Assembly: GCF_035958815.1 (NCBI RefSeq)
Contig: NZ_CP108383.1
Coordinates: forward strand, 1,798,001 to 1,862,000
Source of the DNA: Nocardia sp. NBC_01327
GTDB lineage: Bacteria; Actinomycetota; Actinomycetes; Mycobacteriales; Mycobacteriaceae
DNA length: 64,000 bases
Direction: 5' to 3'
The position numbers and the translations under genes are program-made. Positions 44,117 to 53,220 of this stretch are shown here, in pieces. Position 1 is the stretch's first letter. Every line of letters begins with the position of its first letter. The notes under the pieces were generated by a model. That model did not search any database, was not told the DNA's origin, and saw only the letters and a program-made list of their open reading frames with translations.

Positions 44117-45258
44117 CAGGCTTCCACCTTCGGAGAGCTCGGCTCGCTTCGCTCGCGTGTCACGCAGGAGTCGGCGAGCACCTGATCGGAGAAGTCGGGT
44201 GCCAGCGCACCGTCCTTCAGCATCAGTTCCAGCAGCGCCGAGATGTTCTTGGAGTACAGCTCGGAGGCGTGCTCGGGCATGGTGGCCGGGAGGTTGAGCG
44301 GCGAGGCGATCGTGACCCCGTGCCGCACAACGGTTTTACCCGGCTCGGTCAACTCGCAGTTACCACCGGTCTCGCCGGCCATGTCCACGATCACGCTGCC
44401 GGGCTTCATGCCCGCTACCGCCTCGGCATTCACCAGGCGCGGCGCAGGGCGGCCCGGGACGAGTGCGGTCGTGATGACCACGTCGAAACCCTTGATCGCA
44501 TCTTCCAAAGCCTGCTGCTGCTTGGCCTTTTCGTCCTCGGTGAGTTCACGGGCGTACCCGCCCTCACCGGCGGCGTCGATGCCCAGGTCGAGCCACTGCG
44601 CACCGACCGACCGCACCTGGTCGGCAACCTCAGGGCGAACGTCGTAACCGGTGGTCCGGCCGCCGAGGCGCTTGGCCGTGGCCAGTGCCTGCAGGCCCGC
44701 GACTCCGACGCCGAGCACCAGCACGGTCGCGGGCTTCACGGTGCCCGCGGCGGTGGTGAGCATGGGGAAGAATCTGGTGGATTCCGAGGCCGCCAGCAGC
44801 ACGGCCTTATAACCGGCGACATTGGCCTGCGAGGAGAGGGCATCCAAAACCTGCGCGCGGGAAATACGCGGAATCGCTTCCACCGCAAAGGCTTGGACGC
44901 CGGCCTCCTTCAGCGCGCCGATCTTGGTATCGGCATTGCGCGGTGCGAGGAAGCCGATCAGGGTCTGCCCGCTCGAAAGCTTGGCGATCTCGGCGTCATT
45001 GGGCGGCGCCACCTTGACAACGACATCCGTGTCCCAGGGGTCACCGATGGTCGCGCCGGCTGCGGTGTAGGCCTCGTCGGGAATGAGTGCGCCCAGACCG
45101 GCTCCGGCCTCGACGATCACCTCCACGCCCTGCTTGAGCAGGGATGGAATGATCTTCGGCACCAATGCGACACGTCGTTCGTCGGGGTTCGTCTCCCGAA
45201 CCACGCCGACACGTGCACCGCGGGGCGCAGCCGTCTGTGCGCTCTGCGTTGTGTCCAC
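44116..45258 (-). CDS. pntAA: NAD(P) transhydrogenase subunit alpha part 1 PntAA
   Basis: 380 residues, the NAD(H)-binding domain I related to alanine dehydrogenase: VGVVRETNPDERRVALVPK, a Rossmann motif in TVLVLGVGVAGLQALATAKR, and TTALVPGRPAPRLVNAEAV. GTG 45258 follows AAGGAAG. The last residues (VTRERSEPSSPKVEA) are encoded across a GAGCGAAGCGAG repeat that recurs at 16928-16939 and look like a late extension. First gene of the pnt operon. Confidence 0.94.
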   Translation of the reverse strand: MDTTQSAQTAAPRGARVGVVRETNPDERRVALVPKIIPSLLKQGVEVIVEAGAGLGALIPDEAYTAAGATIGDPWDTDVVVKVAPPNDAEIAKLSSGQTLIGFLAPRNADTKIGALKEAGVQAFAVEAIPRISRAQVLDALSSQANVAGYKAVLLAASESTRFFPMLTTAAGTVKPATVLVLGVGVAGLQALATAKRLGGRTTGYDVRPEVADQVRSVGAQWLDLGIDAAGEGGYARELTEDEKAKQQQALEDAIKGFDVVITTALVPGRPAPRLVNAEAVAGMKPGSVIVDMAGETGGNCELTEPGKTVVRHGVTIASPLNLPATMPEHASELYSKNISALLELMLKDGALAPDFSDQVLADSCVTRERSEPSSPKVEA

Positions 45259-45497
45259 TTGTCAAACTTCCTTCTCGTGGTGAGCCCAGGCCACCTGAGT
45301 ACTTCATGATGGGCCGTGTCACCGGTCCAACGGTGGGCCGAACTTACTTTTGGGTAAGTTCGTGAGAATTCTCGCAACTGTACCCGGTCGCCGGTGAGCG
45401 TAGCGGAGATGGGCGTCACACGGGGTGGCGACAAAATCGGACAACCCAATGTTGAGAGGGGTGTCGCGGGTCACCTTTACGCCGTAATGTCTGCAAG

Positions 45498-45947
45498 GTG
45501 AGCGGCTGCATCTTCTGCCGGATCGTAGGGGGCGACGCACCCGCGACCAAGATCTTCGAGGACGACACTCTGATGGCGTTCCTCGATATCCGGCCCATCA
45601 CCCGGGGGCACACGCTGGTGATTCCGAAATCGCACGCGACCGATCTGGACGAGCTGAACCCCGCGCTGGGCGCGCAGCTCTTCACCTTCGGCCACCGCCT
45701 GGCAAAGGCCGTGCGGCGCAGCGACCTCGGCGCGGACGGGGCGAACCTGGTGCTCAACGACGGCAAGGCCGCATTCCAGACCGTGCATCACGTTCATCTG
45801 CACGTGGTCCCGCGTTGGAAAGGCGACACCCTAACTTTCGCGAAGGGTTTCGTCCTGCGGCGGCCGCACGATCCGGAGCGCACCGCCGCTGCGATCCGAG
45901 CCGGCCTGGTCCGGCTCGCCGACGAGGAAAAGGAAACCACCGCATGA
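45498..45947 (+). CDS. HIT-family hydrolase
   Basis: 149 residues: zinc-type start CIFCRIV, FLDIRPITRGHTLVIPK, and the histidine triad HVHLH at residues 98-102 (HHVHLHVVPR). HIT proteins hydrolyse or transfer nucleotidyl groups such as AMP-amines or Ap4A; substrate not known. TAATGT (45485-45490) lies 7 nt before GTG 45498. The stop overlaps the next start (ATGA at 45944-45947). Confidence 0.93.
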   Translation: MSGCIFCRIVGGDAPATKIFEDDTLMAFLDIRPITRGHTLVIPKSHATDLDELNPALGAQLFTFGHRLAKAVRRSDLGADGANLVLNDGKAAFQTVHHVHLHVVPRWKGDTLTFAKGFVLRRPHDPERTAAAIRAGLVRLADEEKETTA

Positions 45948-46762
45948 CCGACACGGTGCCGGACCGGACCGTCATCACGGCAACCCTGTCCGACCAGTGG
46001 GACACCCTCACCCGACTAGTGGACGGACTGGACGAGAGCGGCTGGCGCACCCCGTCGGCGCTCCCGGGCTGGACGGTCTTCGATGTGCTCGCGCACGTGA
46101 TCGGCACCGAATCGCTGCTGGCGGGGGAGCCGGTGCCGGAGGTCGAGGTGGCGGGGGAGCACATTCACAATGAGATCGGCGCGCTCAACGAGAAGTGGAT
46201 CCAGTCGCTGCGGCCGCTCCCCGGCGCTCAGCTGCTGGCGCATTTCCACGAGGTGACCACGCGGCGGTTGAAGCAGCTCGCCGAACTGAGCTCCGAGCAG
46301 TGGGCCGAGAATGTGCCGTCCCCGGTCGGTATGACGCCCTACGGCCGGTTCATGCGGATTCGCCTGTTCGACTGCTGGATGCACGGGCTCGATATCGCCG
46401 ACGGTCTCGGCGTACAGCTCGACGAGGGCGGCCTGCGGGCCGAAACCGCCTTCACCGAACTGGTTTTCGGCCTCGGCCGCGCGGTGGTCAAGGGCGGTGG
46501 GGCGCAGGACGGCGCCCGCATCACCTTCGAGATCACCGGACCGGTGGTGCGAACCCTGCACATCGCGGTGGCAGGCAAGCGCGCCGAACCGGTCGAAAAC
46601 CTCGACGGCCCCGCCGATGTCGTGCTCACCCTCAGCTCCGGGCTGTTCGCTCGGTTGCGCGGCGGCCGCACGACAGCCGATGCGCACCTCGGGGAATTCA
46701 CCCTCGCCGGTGATATCGAGCTGGGCAATCGCCTGGTTCGCGGCCTCGCCTTCACCATCTGA
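45944..46762 (+). CDS. Maleylpyruvate isomerase-family mycothiol-dependent enzyme
   Basis: 272 residues. The N-terminal DinB/MDMPI domain (WDTLTRLVDGLDESGWRTPS, FDVLAHVIGTE with a metal-ligand His, MRIRLFDCWMHGLDIADGLG with further His and Asp) is followed by an SCP2-like C-terminal domain (PADVVLTLSSGLFARLRGGR). Such enzymes use mycothiol, the low-molecular-weight thiol of actinobacteria; the substrate is not known. The start overlaps the HIT stop by 4 nt. Confidence 0.9.
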   Translation: MTDTVPDRTVITATLSDQWDTLTRLVDGLDESGWRTPSALPGWTVFDVLAHVIGTESLLAGEPVPEVEVAGEHIHNEIGALNEKWIQSLRPLPGAQLLAHFHEVTTRRLKQLAELSSEQWAENVPSPVGMTPYGRFMRIRLFDCWMHGLDIADGLGVQLDEGGLRAETAFTELVFGLGRAVVKGGGAQDGARITFEITGPVVRTLHIAVAGKRAEPVENLDGPADVVLTLSSGLFARLRGGRTTADAHLGEFTLAGDIELGNRLVRGLAFTI

Positions 46763-46768
46763 GACCCC

Positions 46769-47407
46769 GTGCGACTGTTCCTGTCCAGCTATCGTTTCGG
46801 CGCGCACACCGACCGGCTGCTCGGCCTGGTGGGCGAGCCGGGCCGGGTCGCGGTCATCGCCAATGCCTGCGATGCCTGGCCGTCGGCATGGCAGAGTGCG
46901 GTCACCAGTGATCTTTTTCCGCTGCGCCGCTTGGGCTTCCAGCCGGAGGTGGTCGATCTGCGGGATTACATCGGCCGGACCGCAGAACTGGAGCGGACCC
47001 TGGCCGAGTATCCGATGGTGTGGGTGCGCGGCGGCAATACCTTCGTACTGCGCGCCCAATTCGCGCGCAGCGGTGCGGATGTCGTACTGACCCGGCTGCT
47101 CGCGGCAGACGCGCTGGTCTATGCCGGATACAGTGCGGGCGCCTGCGTCATGACTCCTGACCTGCACGGTTTGGAATCCACGGATGATCCGGCCGAGGTG
47201 CGCACCGCCTGCGGTATCGAACCGCGCTGGGACGGACTGGGGTTGGTGAATCGCCGCATCGTCCCGCATCTGGATTCGCCGACCGATCCGGAAGGGCACT
47301 CCCGGAAGCTGGTGCGCGACTACCTCGCCGCGGGCGTTCCGCACTGGGCGCTGACCGACGATCACGTGGTGGTCGTCGACGGCGACCGCACCGAGGTGCT
47401 GACATAG
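46769..47407 (+). CDS. Peptidase E-like (S51) protein
   Basis: 212 residues of the class I glutamine-amidotransferase-like peptidase S51 fold. The nucleophile is Ser122 in YAGYSAGACVM; WVRGGNTFVLRAQF and the late PHLDSP match the family's substrate and histidine regions. Members cleave N-terminal Asp dipeptides or, in cyanophycinase relatives, Asp-Arg polymers. It starts 6 nt after the preceding stop, so it ends a three-gene operon (HIT, MDMPI, this gene), closed by a terminator hairpin. Confidence 0.85.
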   Translation: MRLFLSSYRFGAHTDRLLGLVGEPGRVAVIANACDAWPSAWQSAVTSDLFPLRRLGFQPEVVDLRDYIGRTAELERTLAEYPMVWVRGGNTFVLRAQFARSGADVVLTRLLAADALVYAGYSAGACVMTPDLHGLESTDDPAEVRTACGIEPRWDGLGLVNRRIVPHLDSPTDPEGHSRKLVRDYLAAGVPHWALTDDHVVVVDGDRTEVLT

Positions 47408-47410
47408 AAA

Positions 47411-47438
47411 GAGCCGGTCGATGGGCATCGACCGGCTC
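47411..47438 (+). terminator. Hairpin terminator after the peptidase gene
   Basis: GAGCCGGTCGATG (47411-47423) and CATCGACCGGCTC (47426-47438), perfect 13-bp arms followed by GTTT, directly after the stop codon. Confidence 0.75.
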
Positions 47439-47480
47439 GTTTCCCATTCGAGTGTGCTCGAATTCGATTGTGCTACGGGG

Positions 47481-48914
47481 CTACTCGCCCCCGTGCCGCA
47501 GACCGTGCAGCACCGCGACAACCGCGGCCAGCAGGGCGGCGATGCCGAGAATGGTGAAGCTCAGCACGTACGCGTGCAGGGTCGGCACATGCGTGTGCGC
47601 GATGACCTGCGAGGTGAGGATCGAGCCGGTGACCGCACCGGCGACACTGCCGCCGGCGGTACGCACCAGCGAGTTGATCCCGGAGGCGATACCGCTCTCG
47701 CTCATCGGCACGTGCATGACGGCCAGGGTGCCGAGCGCGGCGTAGCCGATGCCGAAGCCGGTGCCCTGCAGAATATTCGTGACCACCATCTGCCAGCCGT
47801 GCTCGTGGAATCCGGCGGTCCACAGCATGGACGCGGCGGCGAACGCCGAACCGATGGCGAGGGTGTAGGCCGCGCCGATGCGGGCGGCGATCTTGCCGGT
47901 GCGGAAGGAGAACAGCGTCATCAGCAGCGCGCTGGGGATGCCGTAGAGGCCGACGGCCATCACCGAACCGGACAGGCCGTAGCCGACCTTGTCGGCCGGG
48001 GTCTGCACGAAATTGGAGACCAGCGTGAAGGATCCGAAGAGCGCGGCGCCGAGCAGCAGCGAAATCAGGTTGGCGGTCAGCGATTTCGGGCCGACCAGCA
48101 ATTGCAGGCGCACCAGCGGCTGAGTCACCTTGAGCTCCACGAACACCCAGATGACGGTCAGTACGATGGCCGCGCCGAACAGGCCCAGCACGCTGGGGGA
48201 GGTCCAGTGCCAGCGCGCGCCCTCGCTGATGGCCAGCAGCAGGGTGATCAGCAGTCCGGCCAGCAGGGCCGCGCCCAGATAGTCGGGGGAGCCGCCGTGC
48301 CGCACGCCGGTGTCCTTGGCGGTGAACTGGATCAGCACCGCCGCGATCACACCGAGCGCCGCGGTGACCCAGAAGACCGGGTGCGGGTTGGTGGTGTGGT
48401 CGGCGATGACACCGGTCATGAGCATGCCGATGGTGCCGCCGACGCCCATGGTGCCGGAGACCACGCCGATGGCGGTGACCATCTTCTCCGGCGGAAAGGT
48501 ATCGCGCAGAATGCCGATGGCCAGCGGGATCATGGCCGAGGCGGTGCCCTGCAGCGCGCGGCCGATGATGTAGACGCCCAGCGAGGTGGCGAACGCGCAG
48601 ACCACCGAGCCGAGAATGAGCAGCCCCATGGCGATCAGCACCATGCGCTTCTTGCCGTACATATCGCCGAAGCGGGAGAGCAACGGGGTGGCGACCGCGC
48701 CGCTGAGCAGGGCGGCGGTGAACAGCCACTGGATGCCCGCGGCATCGGTGCCCAGCTGCACCATCATGTGCGGCAGCAGCGGAATGACCACGGTCTGCTG
48801 CAGTGATACGACAAGCCCGGCGGCGCTGAGCGCGAGCAGGGTGAGGGCCAGATGAGTCTTCGAATGGCCGTCGGTGGGGGTTCCGGTGACCGGATCGACA
48901 GCGGTCGTCGTCAT
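47481..48914 (-). CDS. MFS transporter, DHA2 (EmrB) family
   Basis: 477 residues from ATG 48914 (AAGGA 8-9 nt upstream), about 14 membrane helices. SLQQTVVIPLLPHM at TM1, motif A-like SRFGDMYGKKRMV, and motif C-like TMGVGGTIGMLMTGVIA identify a drug:H+ antiporter. A divergent MarR gene shares an AT-rich operator-like region, so it is probably induced by small hydrophobic or phenolic compounds (inference). The short tail ends in GLRHGGE. Confidence 0.9.
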   Translation of the reverse strand: MTTTAVDPVTGTPTDGHSKTHLALTLLALSAAGLVVSLQQTVVIPLLPHMMVQLGTDAAGIQWLFTAALLSGAVATPLLSRFGDMYGKKRMVLIAMGLLILGSVVCAFATSLGVYIIGRALQGTASAMIPLAIGILRDTFPPEKMVTAIGVVSGTMGVGGTIGMLMTGVIADHTTNPHPVFWVTAALGVIAAVLIQFTAKDTGVRHGGSPDYLGAALLAGLLITLLLAISEGARWHWTSPSVLGLFGAAIVLTVIWVFVELKVTQPLVRLQLLVGPKSLTANLISLLLGAALFGSFTLVSNFVQTPADKVGYGLSGSVMAVGLYGIPSALLMTLFSFRTGKIAARIGAAYTLAIGSAFAAASMLWTAGFHEHGWQMVVTNILQGTGFGIGYAALGTLAVMHVPMSESGIASGINSLVRTAGGSVAGAVTGSILTSQVIAHTHVPTLHAYVLSFTILGIAALLAAVVAVLHGLRHGGE

Positions 48915-48932
48915 GTTCGGCAATCCTTCAGA

Positions 48933-48953
48933 TTACTTACCAAAATTAAGTAA
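48933..48953. promoter_or_regulatory. MarR operator candidate
   Basis: TTACTTA (48933-48939) and TAAGTAA (48947-48953), perfect 7-bp arms around a 7-bp AT-rich centre, between the exporter start at 48914 and the marR start at 48976. Size and AT-richness are typical for MarR sites. marR itself has TAAGAT (48964-48969) 6 nt before its ATG. Confidence 0.65.
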
Positions 48954-48975
48954 ATGTGTCTCGTAAGATAACCAC

Positions 48976-49536
48976 ATGCCGCCGCCGGAATCCACCTCCG
49001 TCCCCCGAGTCGACTCCGCTCATATAGTCGAACTCGAAGGCGCGCTCGCCCGCGTCGCCTACCTGCTCACCCGGGTGCGTCGCCACGATCGCGCCATGAT
49101 CAAATGCGGCGTTTCCATGGATCGCGCCAGCGTGCCGCTACTGCGCGTGCTCTGCGACGACGGGGAGCCGATGCGTCTCGGGGAGCTCGCCGTGCGCCTC
49201 GATGTGGAAGCGCCACACGTGAGCAGGCAGATTCAGCGCCTCGAAAAAGCCGGGTACATCGAGCGTGTCGCCGATCCGGACGACGGCCGCGCGCAGCTCG
49301 TCCGCCCGACCGCCACCGGCCGGCAGGCCGTGGATGTCATTCGCGAGGTGCAGCGGGACTGGATGCAGGAGGCGCTGGCCGACTGGAGCACCGAGGATCT
49401 GAAGGCCCTGGCCGTGCTCAATCACCGTATGGTCGACGACTTCCTGGACCACGCCGAGACCATCGGCGACTTCGGTGCGGCCGCACGCGAACGCCGCCTA
49501 GTGCGTGGCGACAACACGAGCGCCCCAGGCGCATAG
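48976..49536 (+). CDS. MarR-family transcriptional regulator
   Basis: 186 residues. Winged helix: LLRVLCDDGEPMRLGELAVR, DVEAPHVSRQIQRLEKAGYI, and the wing RVADPDDGRAQLVRPT, with dimerisation helices at both ends. Divergent from an EmrB-type exporter across a palindromic site, so probably its repressor. The last 39 bp overlap the 3' end of the convergent MFS gene. Confidence 0.92.
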   Translation: MPPPESTSVPRVDSAHIVELEGALARVAYLLTRVRRHDRAMIKCGVSMDRASVPLLRVLCDDGEPMRLGELAVRLDVEAPHVSRQIQRLEKAGYIERVADPDDGRAQLVRPTATGRQAVDVIREVQRDWMQEALADWSTEDLKALAVLNHRMVDDFLDHAETIGDFGAAARERRLVRGDNTSAPGA

Positions 49537-50679
49537 CAGCAGCGCGACCAGCGGCACCACCATGGCGGTCGTGAGCGGCACCACCGTGGTCAGCCACCCG
49601 ATGATCGCCGGCCCGGCCAGCAGCCCCACATATCCGAGTCCGAACACCCGCGACATATCCGTCGCCGAATTCGCCGACCCCAGATTGCCTGCGGCCGTGA
49701 ACACCTGCGGCACCGCGCCGGAGAGCCCGATCCCGCACAGCGCCCATCCCGCCAGCGTCAGCGGCAGCCACCCCGACACCGCGATCACCCCGAACCCGGC
49801 CGCCCCCAGCACCGTCCCCCACCGCACCACCGCCACCCGCCCGAACCGCCCACTCACCCGATCCGCCACCAACCGCCCCGCCGTCATGGTCGTGGAAAAC
49901 GCCCCATAGGCCAGCGCCGCAGTCCCCACCTGCACCCCCAGCCGATCCCGCAGCTGCAACGCACTCCAATCCGCCGCCACCCCCTCCGCCATCAACACCG
50001 CAAACGCAATAGCCCCCAGCACCAACACCTTCCGCGAGGTTCCGGTGACAGTGCGGACCGGCCTCGAAGTGGACTCGGTATCCGAATCCTCGGGTTCGGC
50101 TTCGGGTTCGTGGGGGAGCAGGCGGGGTGTGCACAGTGCTACGAGGGTGAGGCCGAGGGCGGCGGAGAGCAGGAGGGTGGTGTGGATGTTCCAGTGGGCG
50201 CGCTGGGCGGCGGCGCCGGCGAGGGAGCCGAGCAGGCCGCCGAGGGAGAAGCAGGCGTGGAAGGCCGACATGATGGGGCGGGGGTAGGCGCGCTCGATGT
50301 GGACGGCCTGGGCGTTCATGGAGACGTCGAGCATGCCGTTGCCGAAACCGAAGGCGGCCAGGGCGATTGCCAGTGTCGCGGGCGAGGTGGCCAGGCCGGG
50401 GCCGATGAGCGCCACGGACAGGATGGTCGCGGCCGTGGCGGTCAGGGTGCGACTGCCGAGGCGGTCGGCGAGCGGCCCGGCGGCCTGCATACCGGCAATG
50501 GCGCAGCCCGCCATGAGCAGGATGAGTATGCCCAGGGCGCTGTGCGACACCCCGGCCCGCTGCGTGACGGCCGGAATGTGCACGATCCAGAGGGCCGAGA
50601 GCATCCCGTTCAGGCCGAACACCGCGAACAGTGCGATACGGGCGGTTCGGATCGGAGGAGCGGGCGTCGCAGCGACCAT
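49498..50679 (-). CDS. MFS transporter (12-TM, FucP/YbjJ-like)
   Basis: 393 residues, about 12 membrane helices: LFAVFGLNGMLSALWIVHIP, ILILLMAGCAIAGMQAAGPL, FGFGNGMLDVSMNAQAVHIE, HACFSLGGLLGSLAGA. A hydrophilic central loop (LPHEPEAEPEDSDTES) splits the halves. FGNGMLDVSMNAQ resembles the YbjJ/FucP-like MFS group; substrate unknown. TAGCGT lies 7 nt upstream of ATG 50679. Its 3' end overlaps marR by 39 bp. Confidence 0.88.
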   Translation of the reverse strand: MVAATPAPPIRTARIALFAVFGLNGMLSALWIVHIPAVTQRAGVSHSALGILILLMAGCAIAGMQAAGPLADRLGSRTLTATAATILSVALIGPGLATSPATLAIALAAFGFGNGMLDVSMNAQAVHIERAYPRPIMSAFHACFSLGGLLGSLAGAAAQRAHWNIHTTLLLSAALGLTLVALCTPRLLPHEPEAEPEDSDTESTSRPVRTVTGTSRKVLVLGAIAFAVLMAEGVAADWSALQLRDRLGVQVGTAALAYGAFSTTMTAGRLVADRVSGRFGRVAVVRWGTVLGAAGFGVIAVSGWLPLTLAGWALCGIGLSGAVPQVFTAAGNLGSANSATDMSRVFGLGYVGLLAGPAIIGWLTTVVPLTTAMVVPLVALLLCAWGARVVATH

Positions 50680-50818
50680 CGGTACGACGCTACCGGCCGA
50701 GCCGGCAGCTCCCCTTCACCCACAGCCTTCGCGGCCCCGTCGACGCTCCCGGCTGTGATCCGAAACTTCTGTACTGCAAGCTGTTTCGTACTCCAGTGTA
50801 GGCCCGGGCACCGACAGA

Positions 50819-51676
50819 TCAGGCCTGCGCTGTGACCGACCAGACACCGGAGGCGGCCACGTCCCGGGCATATTCGGCGAAGTCCCGCGCCGGGCGGCCC
50901 AGCGCGCGGAACACCCCGTCGGAGAGCTGCGAATTACGCCCGTCCAGCACGGTGCCGAACAGATAGTCCAGCAGGCTCACCTCATCGGCGGGCACACCGT
51001 AGGAGGTCAGGGCCGCAATGAAATCCGTGCGCGACAGCGGTACGAACGCGATCTCGCGCCCGATCGCCCGCCCGATCTCGGCGGCCGCGTCGGCGAAGGT
51101 CAGCGCCCGCGGCCCGGTGAGTTCGTACACCTGTCCGCTGTGCCCGTCGCCGGTCAGCGCCGCCACCGCCACGTCGGCGATGTCCTCGGCGTCCACGAAC
51201 GGTTCGGGCACATCCCCGGAGGGCAGCGCCACCTCACCCGCCAGGATGTAGTCCGCGAACGCGCCCTCGCTGAAATTCTGCGCGAAGAAGGCGCACCGCA
51301 CCACGGTCCACTCCAGGCCCGAATCCCGCACGATCGCTTCGCATTCCAGCGCCTCGGGCTCCCCGCGCCCGGACAGCAGCACCAGCCGCCGCACGCCCGC
51401 CGCGGCGGCGCGGGCGCTGAAGGCCTTGATATCGGCATCGGCCCCGGGCACCGCAAGATCCGGCTGATACGCGATATAGACGGCGTCGATTCCGGCCAGC
51501 GCCGGTCCCCAGGTCGCGCGATCGGTCCAGTCGAAGGGGATTGCCGCGGTCCGCGAACCGGATCGCACCGGGACGCCGAGGGCGGTCAGACGGGCCGCCA
51601 CCCGGCTGCCGGTTTTACCGGTGGCGCCGAGGACCAGGACGGTGTTTGCGCTGTTCGCGTGCTCTGTGTTCGTCAT
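50819..51676 (-). CDS. NmrA/atypical SDR NAD(P)-binding protein
   Basis: 285 residues from ATG 51676. Extended-SDR start TVLVLGATGKTGSRVAARL, then VYIAYQPDLAVPGADADIKA, RRLVLLSGRGEPEA and WTVVRCAFFAQNFSEGAF, typical of NmrA-like proteins that lack the usual YxxxK. It may sense the redox state or reduce quinones; the function is not fixed. It is divergent from an AraC-family gene, a common arrangement in which the AraC protein controls the NmrA-like gene. Confidence 0.87.
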   Translation of the reverse strand: MTNTEHANSANTVLVLGATGKTGSRVAARLTALGVPVRSGSRTAAIPFDWTDRATWGPALAGIDAVYIAYQPDLAVPGADADIKAFSARAAAAGVRRLVLLSGRGEPEALECEAIVRDSGLEWTVVRCAFFAQNFSEGAFADYILAGEVALPSGDVPEPFVDAEDIADVAVAALTGDGHSGQVYELTGPRALTFADAAAEIGRAIGREIAFVPLSRTDFIAALTSYGVPADEVSLLDYLFGTVLDGRNSQLSDGVFRALGRPARDFAEYARDVAASGVWSVTAQA

Positions 51677-51749
51677 GAGACAAGTACACCGAGAAACGCT
51701 GAGCGTAAACATGGTTGAGAAGCGCGCGGGCATTTGCCATCGTCTACGT

Positions 51750-52706
51750 ATGGATGCTCTGGCCAGTCTGCTCGAAGGACCACGCGCGCGGGCGGCGTTC
51801 GTCATCCGTTCCTCGTTCGATCCGCCCTGGTCGCTGCGTATTCGGGACGAGGCGCCGCTGACCGTGGTGGCGGTGGTCCGCGGTGAGGGCTGGATCGTGC
51901 CGGATCCCAAGGGCGGCAAGCCGATTCCGCCGCGGCAGTTGCACGCGGGCGATATCGCCCTGTTCCGCGGCCCCGATCACTACACCCTCGCAGACGACCC
52001 GGGCACCGCGCCGCAGGCCATCGTCCATCCCGGTCAGACCACCACGACTCCCGAGGGTGACGTGCTCTGCGAGGCACTGAGCCTGGGCATCCGCAATTGG
52101 GGCACCAGCGCCGATGCGCAGACGGTGCTGATCACCGGCAGTTACGAGCAGGAGTCCGCCGCCAGCCGGCGACTGCTGCGGGCGCTCCCGCCCATCGCGG
52201 TGCTCACCCGCGGTGAAATCGATTCGCGTGTGCTGGATCTGCTCGTCGACGAATCCGCCAAGGAGCTGCCCGCCCAGAGCGCCATGCTCGACCGCCTGCT
52301 CGACCTGCTGCTGATCGCCACCCTGCGCGCCTGGTTCGCCCGCGCCGACGCGCCCGCCTGGTACCACGCCTACAGCGATCCCCTGGTCGGCAAGGCGCTG
52401 CGCCTGATCCAGCACAATCCCGCGCACCCCTGGACGGTTGCCTCGCTGGCCGCCGAGGTGGGGGTCTCCCGCGCCGCCCTCGCCCGCCGCTTCACCGAAC
52501 TCGTCGGCGAACCCCCGATGTCCTTCCTGACCGACTGGCGCCTGGCGCTGGCCGCCGATCTGCTGCACGAATCCGATGCCACCCTGGAGTCCATCGCGCA
52601 CCGCGTCGGCTACGGCAGCGCCTTCGCCCTCAGCACCGCCTTCAAACGTCACCACGGCATCAGCCCCCGCGACCACCGCAATACCTCCGACCAGCGCTCC
52701 GCCTGA
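51750..52706 (+). CDS. AraC-family regulator with cupin N-terminal domain
   Basis: 318 residues from ATG 51750 (ATG 51711 is possible). The N-terminal cupin (LTVVAVVRGEGWIVPDPKGG; LHAGDIALFRGPDHYTLADD) binds the effector. The C-terminal double HTH reads IQHNPAHPWTVASLAAEVGV, SRAALARRFTELVGEPPMSF and LESIAHRVGYGSAFALSTAF. It resembles AraC regulators that sit next to NmrA-like or oxidoreductase genes, as here. The target is probably the divergent gene. Confidence 0.9.
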   Translation: MDALASLLEGPRARAAFVIRSSFDPPWSLRIRDEAPLTVVAVVRGEGWIVPDPKGGKPIPPRQLHAGDIALFRGPDHYTLADDPGTAPQAIVHPGQTTTTPEGDVLCEALSLGIRNWGTSADAQTVLITGSYEQESAASRRLLRALPPIAVLTRGEIDSRVLDLLVDESAKELPAQSAMLDRLLDLLLIATLRAWFARADAPAWYHAYSDPLVGKALRLIQHNPAHPWTVASLAAEVGVSRAALARRFTELVGEPPMSFLTDWRLALAADLLHESDATLESIAHRVGYGSAFALSTAFKRHHGISPRDHRNTSDQRSA

Positions 52707-52761
52707 GAGAGAAGCCGACCCCCCAGAAAGGGCGTGGCGGCCATCACCTACCGTCGGCGGG

Positions 52762-53208
52762 GTGACGCAGGATCAGGATTACCCGGTGCTCTGGCCGGTG
52801 CCGACGCGCTGGGCGGACAACGACCACTACGGTCACGTGAACAACGTGACGTATTACAGCTATTTCGATACCGCCGTGAACGCGTGGCTCATCCACGCGA
52901 CCGGCACCGATATCCGTGACCTACCCGCCATCGGCGTGGTGGCCAAGACATCCTGCACCTTCATCGGCTCGATCAGCTTTCCGGACCAGCTGCTGGTCGG
53001 CATCCGCATCGCCCGCCTCGGCAATTCCAGCATCAGCTACGACCTCGCCATCTTCCGTGACGCCGGCGACTCTCTCCAGCTCGCCGCCACCGGCACGTTC
53101 GTCCACGTCTACGTCGACGACGAAACCCGCAAACCGGTCCCCATCCCCGACGTAATCCGCGACGCCGCAGAACTTCTCGTAGGAGCCTCCGCCGTCGAAC
53201 CCCGCTGA
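52762..53208 (+). CDS. Acyl-CoA thioesterase (4HBT / YbgC-FadM type)
   Basis: 148 residues, a hot-dog fold thioesterase: PTRWADNDHYGHVNNVTYYS carries the catalytic Asp (WADND) and the HVNN loop; CTFIGSISFPDQLLVGIRIA and HVYVDDETRKPVPIP follow. It hydrolyses acyl-CoA esters; chain specificity is unknown. GTG 52762 follows TACCGT (52749-52754) by 7 nt, a leaderless-type start. It ends at a long bidirectional terminator. Confidence 0.93.
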   Translation: MTQDQDYPVLWPVPTRWADNDHYGHVNNVTYYSYFDTAVNAWLIHATGTDIRDLPAIGVVAKTSCTFIGSISFPDQLLVGIRIARLGNSSISYDLAIFRDAGDSLQLAATGTFVHVYVDDETRKPVPIPDVIRDAAELLVGASAVEPR

Positions 53209-53220
53209 GCTCCCGTCGAC

